A program made the translations under genes and the position numbers. Below, piece after piece: positions 16,605 to 22,788 of a stretch of DNA of 48,134 nt. Under the pieces are notes generated by a model. The model saw only the letters and a list, made by a program, of their open reading frames with translations, had not been told where the DNA came from and searched no databases. The first letter of the stretch is position 1, and every line of letters starts with the position of its first letter. Origin of the DNA: Pseudomonadota bacterium (lineage in GTDB: Bacteria; Pseudomonadota; Gammaproteobacteria; Xanthomonadales; SZUA-36); NCBI GenBank assembly GCA_015222805.1, contig JADFVZ010000059.1, positions 1 to 48,134 on the forward strand, read 5' to 3'.

Positions 16605-17789
16605 CTATTTAGTGCTTCTACTGAATCCAAGCAAGACGATAAACCATACCAGTGTCGTCACCGCCATAAACCAGAGGGCACCGTCATAACCAAACTGCCC
16701 CAGTAGCAAACCACCGAGTATGCCGCCGGCAAACGAGCCCAGAAACTGGAAGGTCGTGTACCGACCCATTACCTTGCCGCGATTACCTTCGGCCGCCAGA
16801 ATCGAAACCTGTGCCGGAAACAGGGCTTCCTGCAGGTTGAAGCTAAGAAAGTACAGGCTCAGGGCAATAAAAACCAGCGGCATACTGCCTGTCAGTATGA
16901 GGGTAATCATCCCGACCGACTGTAGTAATAAAATCCAGGCCAGGCTGGATACCGTTAAACTCTCCCGGCCTATTTTACGCAGTAGCGGGAAGACAATTAC
17001 TGCCGAAATCATCATCGTCGGCACATATAGTTTCCAGTGCTCGACCAAAAACCATTGATGTTCCTGCTCCAACAGGCGCGGGAAATTGATAAAAAGCATT
17101 GTCATCGAAGCATGCAGGACAAATATGCCAATATTCAACACCCATAACGGCACATGGGCATGGACTCCAGGGCCAGCCGTGACCTCCGGGCTGGGGCCAT
17201 CTGTAATTACCAGAATTGCCGGTGCGGCAGGCACTACCCAGAAGACCAGGGCAATAGCTACCAGCCCCAGGATTGCAGTTAATACAAACAAACCCTGCAA
17301 ACCCAGCAGCGTAGCCAGTGGAACTGAAATCAGTATAGACAGCAGGAATGCAGCCCCTATACCCATACCGATAATTGCCATGACAATAGAACGACTGGCA
17401 GGACGGGTGATATCGCCCGCCAGTGCAAGCGCAACTGATGCAACCGCACCACAGCCCTGGATTGCACGGCCGAGAATAATGCCGTTGATAGTCGTACTGT
17501 ATGCTGCCACAATGCCGCCCAGCACAAATAGAGATAGACCAAACAGAAGCACGGGGCGCCTACCTATACGGTCTGAAAGATGACCGAAGGGTTGCTGCAG
17601 TAAGGCCTGTGCCAGCCCGTAAATTCCAATAGCCAAACCAATCAACAGCGGAGTTTGCCCTTCGAGATCCCGAGCCAGTAAAGAAAATACTGGCACAATA
17701 AGAAACAAACCAAGCATCCGAAATGCCAGCACCAGGCCTAGACCCAGCCCGGCACGTAACTCTGTTTTATTTAAGGCTTTTTCAGTCAT
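16605..17789 (-). CDS. MFS transporter, YajR-like without C-terminal YAM domain
   Basis: A 394-residue major facilitator protein with 12 predicted membrane segments. The first-loop signature GHLSDRIGRRPVLL (around residues 70-83) is canonical, and the motif C-like Gly-rich segment IIGMGIGAAFLL is present in helix 5. The closest family I recognise is YajR, but the soluble C-terminal YAM domain of E. coli YajR is missing. It is probably a drug/proton antiporter of the inner membrane; the substrate is not known. Gene order MFS-ssb is common in this class. An 82-base gap separates it from the sulfotransferase-like gene upstream. Confidence 0.88.
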   Translation of the reverse strand: MTEKALNKTELRAGLGLGLVLAFRMLGLFLIVPVFSLLARDLEGQTPLLIGLAIGIYGLAQALLQQPFGHLSDRIGRRPVLLFGLSLFVLGGIVAAYSTTINGIILGRAIQGCGAVASVALALAGDITRPASRSIVMAIIGMGIGAAFLLSILISVPLATLLGLQGLFVLTAILGLVAIALVFWVVPAAPAILVITDGPSPEVTAGPGVHAHVPLWVLNIGIFVLHASMTMLFINFPRLLEQEHQWFLVEHWKLYVPTMMISAVIVFPLLRKIGRESLTVSSLAWILLLQSVGMITLILTGSMPLVFIALSLYFLSFNLQEALFPAQVSILAAEGNRGKVMGRYTTFQFLGSFAGGILGGLLLGQFGYDGALWFMAVTTLVWFIVLLGFSRSTK

Positions 17790-17871
17790 CTACAGGAGAT
17801 CATCGGGAGGTTTATGAATAGATCGGCAAGTATAAATGTTTACCCGGTCTTTTTGTACAACAGCTGCATGT

Positions 17872-18615
17872 TCAGGCTTTTATAAGGGCAAATTGCAGGA
17901 GTTTTGAATATATCACCTGTGCACGATTGCAGATGGCCTCATATTTTGGAGGAATCTGGACTTCTGCCAACGGTATTTCAGTTGATGCTGTAAACCCGGT
18001 CGATTTTTCTACAGCAGCGTACCAGTGGCTGGCCCAGACACCATCGCTACGACGACTACCTGCAGGCCAGTGCAGCATGCGTTTGCTGAAATCAATTTTC
18101 AGGCGCGCGCACAGGGCCCGCAAGCTGGCCTCAGGGTGCTTTAGTGTTTGTGCGGAGTCTATCACCGGCGGGGCCACTCCCCGCAGATCCGCAATACGCT
18201 GGAATATTTCCCACTGTTGCGGGATCCCCAACTCCTCGAGGGTAAACTCAGGCCTTACCCTGGCATAAGAAGCAATGATCCGGCGTGGCTCCCGGATCAG
18301 GAAACAATTTTCCAGCTTATCCACAAAGGCCAGGTCCATTTCCGGGAGGATATGCTGGGTCATGTGTTTTTGATAATAAACCTCGCAGGGTTGGGGCGTG
18401 CTCTCAAGCAGGCCTTTTGTAACTGAACGCCAGTCACAATCCATGGCAGCAATGATCTTATCAGCGACCGGGTGATCAGAGCCGGTAGTTTTCAGATAAT
18501 AGCCATATAGCGGTTCATCAACCACTGCACAGTCCGTTCGATTTTCAAATGCGCGCATCAACGCCGTACTGATATTGCGCGGACCGGACCACATGGCGAT
18601 TCGAGTGACTGCCAT
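17872..18615 (-). CDS. Sulfotransferase-like P-loop protein
   Basis: A 247-residue protein from the ATG at 18615, one base after the stop of the aminotransferase gene; a reading from 18651 would overlap it by 35 bases. The start MAVTRIAMWSGPRNISTALM carries a phosphosulfate-binding-loop-like motif (SGPRNIST, about residues 10-17) and FLIREPRRIIASYARVRPEF resembles the second, 3'-phosphate-binding motif of sulfotransferases. Annotation as sulfotransferase-like is therefore reasonable, but neither PAPS use nor substrate is shown. The tight coupling to a class IV aminotransferase suggests a shared pathway. I recall plant proteins annotated as branched-chain aminotransferase-like with a similar N-terminal part fused to such an aminotransferase; this needs a search to confirm. 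Confidence 0.75.
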   Translation of the reverse strand: MAVTRIAMWSGPRNISTALMRAFENRTDCAVVDEPLYGYYLKTTGSDHPVADKIIAAMDCDWRSVTKGLLESTPQPCEVYYQKHMTQHILPEMDLAFVDKLENCFLIREPRRIIASYARVRPEFTLEELGIPQQWEIFQRIADLRGVAPPVIDSAQTLKHPEASLRALCARLKIDFSKRMLHWPAGSRRSDGVWASHWYAAVEKSTGFTASTEIPLAEVQIPPKYEAICNRAQVIYSKLLQFALIKA

Positions 18616-18616
18616 T

Positions 18617-19579
18617 TTAAACCCGCGAATGGTTACTGCCGGGGCCATCAATATAGGCCTCCACGGTCTTCCGGTACTGAGCCTGTAACTGCTTAATCAT
18701 CGGATAGTGATACTCATCTCCAATGCTGCGGCCGTCGACTTCAGTTACCGGCACCAGTCCGGCAAAAGTACCGGTAACAAAAGCCTCTTCAGCATTGTAA
18801 ACATCGGTCAGGGTGAAATTTTTCTGGCGGACTTTTAAACCCAACTTGGTAGACATTTCCAGTACCTTGGCACGGGTAATCCCATCGAGGCAATAATCAC
18901 CTGTTGAGGTCCATATCTCGCCGTGGCGCACGATAAAGAAATGGGTGGAGTTACAGGTCGCGACAAAACCATGCGGATCCAGCATCAGAGCTTCATCAGC
19001 ACCGGCTTTGGTCGCCTGGATACAGGCAGTAATACAGTTAAGCTTGGAATGGGTATTCAGTGCCGGGTCCTGTACATCAGGATAGCCGCGGCGGACATAC
19101 ACCGTATACAGGCGCAGGCCTTTTTCAATGGTTTCCGGTAATACCTGTTTATACTCTGGAATAATCACCACAGTCGGTGGCGTAATTGTGACCCGCGGAT
19201 CCTGATATGGCGTAGCTTTGACCCCCCGTGACACCATCAGGCGAATGTGCACCCCATCATTCATTCCATTCACAGCCAGGAGTTTATAAATTCTCACTGT
19301 TAATTCATCAGCGGTGAAATCTGTTGGGATATCGAGGGTTTTCATACCCTCGAATAATCTATTCAGGTGACTTTCAAGAAACAAAACCGTGTTGTTCTCC
19401 AGCCTCAGTCCCTCCCAAACTCCATCACCGAGGATAAAGCCTGAATCAAACACTGAAATTTTTGCCTCGGATCGTCGAAAATGCTCAGCATTGATATCGA
19501 TAAGGATATTTTGATTGCGCTCATCGAGCTCGTAGTCATGTGTTCCTTTCATATACTCACCTTCAAATGATTCCGTCAT
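18617..19579 (-). CDS. Class IV aminotransferase (branched-chain/D-amino acid type)
   Basis: A 320-residue fold-type IV PLP enzyme. The PLP lysine is in THSKLNCI (about K180), with FDSGFILGDGVWEGLRL near residues 44-60 and the phosphate-binding TGTFAGLVPV near 269-278. Members include IlvE, D-amino acid aminotransferase and aminodeoxychorismate lyase; the sequence does not closely match IlvE, so the substrate is open. Two starts have good ribosome sites: 19579 (AAGGG 5 bases upstream) and 19552 (GAAGGTGAG upstream, protein beginning MKGTHDYELD). It is divergent from ispB and directly coupled to the sulfotransferase-like gene. Confidence 0.8.
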   Translation of the reverse strand: MTESFEGEYMKGTHDYELDERNQNILIDINAEHFRRSEAKISVFDSGFILGDGVWEGLRLENNTVLFLESHLNRLFEGMKTLDIPTDFTADELTVRIYKLLAVNGMNDGVHIRLMVSRGVKATPYQDPRVTITPPTVVIIPEYKQVLPETIEKGLRLYTVYVRRGYPDVQDPALNTHSKLNCITACIQATKAGADEALMLDPHGFVATCNSTHFFIVRHGEIWTSTGDYCLDGITRAKVLEMSTKLGLKVRQKNFTLTDVYNAEEAFVTGTFAGLVPVTEVDGRSIGDEYHYPMIKQLQAQYRKTVEAYIDGPGSNHSRV

Positions 19580-19657
19580 TATGACCCTTCATCCAGTGAC
19601 TGGGCAATTGAAAAGATTTTTGATCCTCGCAAAGGCGAAAAACATCACAGATAGCCG

Positions 19658-19663
19658 TATAAT
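19658..19663 (+). promoter_or_regulatory. ispB: TATAAT box upstream of ispB
   Basis: A perfect TATAAT hexamer lies 33 bases before the ispB start codon. No good -35 is found 16-18 bases upstream, so the assignment as -10 element is tentative. Confidence 0.35.
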
Positions 19664-19696
19664 GTCTCCTCGACATGAAGTCCAGGAAAAACCAAG

Positions 19697-20698
19697 GTGT
19701 CAGCGAACCTGAATTCAGTTAAAAGCGTAAGTACTATCGACAGCACCAATATACTGGTTGCTGATGATATGCGCGCGCTCGACCAGGCAATCCGTTCACA
19801 CCTTTCATCAGATGTTGCCCTGGTCAACCAGATATCTGATTACATTATTGGGTCCGGGGGCAAACGCCTGCGCCCCATGTTGTTGATCCTTGCAGCCCGC
19901 GCCTGCGGCTACCAGGGCAAACAGCATACGTTGCTGGCAGCCATTATAGAATTTATCCACACGGCCACTTTACTGCATGATGATGTCGTCGACGAATCCG
20001 AACGCCGTCGCGGTAAGCTGACTGCACATGCGGTGTTTGGAAACGCAGCAAGTGTACTGGTAGGGGACTTCCTCTATTCCCGCAGTTTTCAGATGATGAT
20101 TGAGATTGATTCCATGCGGGTCATGCAAATTTTATCATCCACTACCAATACCATTGCTGAAGGTGAAGTACAGCAGTTGCTGAATATTGGTGACCCTGAA
20201 GTAGATGAAGCCACCTATATGGAAGTCATCCGCAACAAGACCGCGAAATTATTTGAGGCTGCCTGCCAGCTGGGTGCAGTCCTGACCGGCAAAGACGAGG
20301 CCACCGAAATGGCCCTGGCAAGATTTGGCCGCCAGCTGGGACTCGCCTTCCAGATTGCTGATGATTGCCTTGACTACGAAGCTGATAGTGAAACCATGGG
20401 TAAAAACCTCGGTGACGACCTCGCCGAAGGCAAACCTACCCTGCCGTTGATATATGCACGGGCTCGTGCCAGCAGAGAACAACGGGAGTTTCTCGATGCC
20501 GTGATTCGTGACGGGGATATTGAAGAACTTCCGCGTGTACTGGAAATTATCCACGCAACCAATGCCCTCGACCTGGCACACCGCCGGGCCGAGGAAATCA
20601 GTGTAGAGGCAGCCAGCTGCCTGGATGCACTGCCGGATACAGCATTCCGGCAGGCTATGCTGGATATCTGTACCCACGCGGTTAATCGAAACCGGTAG
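19697..20698 (+). CDS. ispB: Octaprenyl/polyprenyl diphosphate synthase
   Basis: A 333-residue trans-prenyltransferase. The first Asp-rich motif is LLHDDVVDES (D95, D96, D99) and the second is IADDCLDYEAD (D222, D223, D226); GGKRLRPM near residues 54-61 binds isopentenyl diphosphate. It makes the long prenyl side chain of ubiquinone by adding isopentenyl units. The start is GTG at 19697 with AAGG nearby; a later start would remove part of the first helix. In many relatives ispB sits beside rplU-rpmA; here the divergent neighbour is the class IV aminotransferase. The stop codon TAG lies in the left arm of a palindromic repeat. Confidence 0.94.
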   Translation: MSANLNSVKSVSTIDSTNILVADDMRALDQAIRSHLSSDVALVNQISDYIIGSGGKRLRPMLLILAARACGYQGKQHTLLAAIIEFIHTATLLHDDVVDESERRRGKLTAHAVFGNAASVLVGDFLYSRSFQMMIEIDSMRVMQILSSTTNTIAEGEVQQLLNIGDPEVDEATYMEVIRNKTAKLFEAACQLGAVLTGKDEATEMALARFGRQLGLAFQIADDCLDYEADSETMGKNLGDDLAEGKPTLPLIYARARASREQREFLDAVIRDGDIEELPRVLEIIHATNALDLAHRRAEEISVEAASCLDALPDTAFRQAMLDICTHAVNRNR

Positions 20699-20795
20699 GA
20701 TGGGCATTTATGCCCACGCGTTGTTGGTTGGTGTATTAGATTAACTTCACAATGTAATTATAAAGTCGCACGTGGGCATTTATGCCCACCCTACC
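20694..20795. repeat. REP/MITE-like element after ispB
   Basis: The left arm (20694-20720) and right arm (20767-20795) are inverted copies. Both contain TGGGCATTTATGCCCA, itself a near-perfect hairpin, and the outer ends are GGTAGG on the left and CCTACC on the right. This GGTAGGGTGGGC...GCCCACCCTACC pattern is a dispersed repeat known from many gammaproteobacterial genomes. The central 46 bases are AT-rich and show no gene. The element begins in the ispB stop codon and ends 18 bases from the ppiB stop, so it may also act as a bidirectional terminator. Confidence 0.7.
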
Positions 20796-20813
20796 CTTGA
20801 AAAAGCCGGTAAT

Positions 20814-21317
20814 TTATCCCAGCTTCTGGTTCCATTCTGCAACCCGGTCTACCTGGGCTTCCAGGACTGCCAGTGCATCATCATTCAGCTCTATAGTTAC
20901 AATGTTGTCACCCTGGGCAATGCTGTTAACAACAGTCTGGTCAGCGTCGCTTTCAATCTTGCCAAAAACTGTGTGCTTACCGTCCAGCCAGCTGGTTTCG
21001 ATGTGGGTAATGAAAAACTGGCTGCCGTTAGTACCGGGGCCGGCATTAGCCATAGACAACACACCGGGTCCGTCATGACGATGTTCGGCACAACATTCAT
21101 CTTCGAAGTTATAACCCGGACCGCCAGTACCTGTACCCTGTGGACAACCACCCTGGACCATAAAGTCAGGAATCACCCGGTGAAAACTCAGGCCGTCGTA
21201 GTAGCCACGATTAGCCAGGTTAACGAAGTTAGCAACGGTTACCGGTGCTTTGTCTGCGAACAGGTTGAGGTGAATATCACCTTTATTGGTCTTAATAGTC
21301 AGCTTAGGGCTGGACAT
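20814..21317 (-). CDS. ppiB: Peptidyl-prolyl cis-trans isomerase B (cyclophilin)
   Basis: A 167-residue cytoplasmic cyclophilin with no signal peptide. Active-site blocks are [27 protein letters not shown] (split here as [13 protein letters not shown], with catalytic Arg) and [23 protein letters not shown] given in the family as QFFIT...W.DGKHTVFG. It speeds prolyl isomerisation in protein folding. It follows the MurD-type ligase gene after 94 bases on the same strand; co-transcription is possible but not required. Confidence 0.95.
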   Translation of the reverse strand: MSSPKLTIKTNKGDIHLNLFADKAPVTVANFVNLANRGYYDGLSFHRVIPDFMVQGGCPQGTGTGGPGYNFEDECCAEHRHDGPGVLSMANAGPGTNGSQFFITHIETSWLDGKHTVFGKIESDADQTVVNSIAQGDNIVTIELNDDALAVLEAQVDRVAEWNQKLG

Positions 21318-21411
21318 GATCTTTCTCCTGATTTAATTGGGATGATGGATAAACTATTGTTCAAATCTATTTATCGGGGCAAAGCAGGGGTTTTTCAATA
21401 CAGGGACCGGC

Positions 21412-22788
21412 TTAAACACCTGAATAGTATTGAAACATCTCGCCGCGTTGTTCAAAGTTCTCAAACTCACTAAAACTGGGCGCACCGGGTGATAACAACA
21501 CCAGCACATCCCGACCTTCTAATGTTACAGCTAACTGCCTGGCTTTGGCTGCCGCAGATTTAAGGCTGTTTTCGAGGTGATATCCGCCCGGCAGCTCGAT
21601 ACCGGCAGTTTGCAGGAAATCAAGGATACGGCCACCATTATCCGGCAGGCCAATAATAGCCTGTAAGCAAGTTTGGCTGGACTGTCCCAGAAAATTCTTC
21701 AAGAAATCAGCAAAAATACTCCAGTCGACTCCCCGGTCATAGCCGCCTAGCAATAAGATCACAGCACTATCAACCGGCATCGATTCAACCGCAGCAATCA
21801 CTGCTGCCGGGGTGGTCGCGATGGAATCGTTGATCCATTCAACCCCGTCTTTTTTACCCAGGCTTTGCAGGCGATGCGGCAAGCTGACGAAGTCCGGCAA
21901 GGCCTGCAGGCTGGCCCGGGCATCCTGGTTTAATAAATCGATAACCGTAAGCACCGCACACAGATTTGAGGCATTATGGTGTCCGCGCAGTGGCAGGTAC
22001 TGTGATTGACGAACCCGTTCATCGGCAAAGTAAATATCGCCCTGTTGTTGATGCCAGCCAGTTGCATGATTAAATAAAACCCGATTATTCAATCCCTCTG
22101 TGACTTCCAGTAAATGCGGATCAGCGGCGTTAACGACTGCAAACCCAGAGTTTTTCAGTAAGTTCAGTTTATCCCGGAAATAACGCTCTTCATCTCCGTG
22201 CCAGTCAAGATGTTCGGCAAACAAGCTAACCAGGACCGAAATATCAGCTGTACCAGAAAAATCAGCTGCCTGAAAACTCGACATCTCAATCACCCATTGA
22301 TCGGCGGTTGCGCCCCAGCGCTCCATTAGCGGAATGCCAATATTGCCGGCAAGTTCAGTTTTCTGGCCCAGTGAGCGCAGCAGGTGGCTCAATAATGCAC
22401 TACTGGTACTCTTGCCCTTGGTCCCGGTTATACAAATGGTCTTCGCTCCAGAACCTTGAGTCAAGTGTTCGGCAAACCATAGATTGGTACCGGATGTTAA
22501 CACCGCCCCTGCTGCCAGGGCATCCTTAATGTCATCACGGTAAGGACTGATTCCGGGTGATTTTATCAACACATCATAATCACCGAGGCCGGCATCAGAG
22601 AACGCCAACACCCTTAGCTGGTCTCCCCGGTCAATATTTACCCATGCAGCTTCTTTGGGAGGCTGTTCACAAATCACATCTACAGCGAGCTGCGGCAGCT
22701 GTGCAGCCAGCACTGTACGGATTGCCCTGCCCTCACGCCCGGCACCAAGGATGGCAATTTTTTTACCGGCCAATTCACCCAGTTTCAT
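21412..22788 (-). CDS. murD2: Mur ligase, MurD type; probably MurD2 (UDP-MurNAc-L-Ala:L-Glu ligase)
   Basis: A 458-residue Mur ligase from the ATG at 22788 (MKLGELAGKKIAILGAGREG), which has AAGGA 8 bases upstream; it overlaps the end of the upstream kinase-epimerase gene by 14 bases. The N-terminal Rossmann-like domain is followed by the ATP loop TGTKGKST (121-128), the central-domain block SLFAEHLDWHGDEERYFRDK and the C-terminal GGYDRGVDW. These are MurD features. Standard MurD adds D-Glu. The overlap with a MurL-type epimerase points instead to MurD2, which adds L-Glu that MurL then inverts; this is inference from context. Whether a second murD exists in a dcw cluster cannot be seen here. 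Confidence 0.8.
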   Translation of the reverse strand: MKLGELAGKKIAILGAGREGRAIRTVLAAQLPQLAVDVICEQPPKEAAWVNIDRGDQLRVLAFSDAGLGDYDVLIKSPGISPYRDDIKDALAAGAVLTSGTNLWFAEHLTQGSGAKTICITGTKGKSTSSALLSHLLRSLGQKTELAGNIGIPLMERWGATADQWVIEMSSFQAADFSGTADISVLVSLFAEHLDWHGDEERYFRDKLNLLKNSGFAVVNAADPHLLEVTEGLNNRVLFNHATGWHQQQGDIYFADERVRQSQYLPLRGHHNASNLCAVLTVIDLLNQDARASLQALPDFVSLPHRLQSLGKKDGVEWINDSIATTPAAVIAAVESMPVDSAVILLLGGYDRGVDWSIFADFLKNFLGQSSQTCLQAIIGLPDNGGRILDFLQTAGIELPGGYHLENSLKSAAAKARQLAVTLEGRDVLVLLSPGAPSFSEFENFEQRGEMFQYYSGV

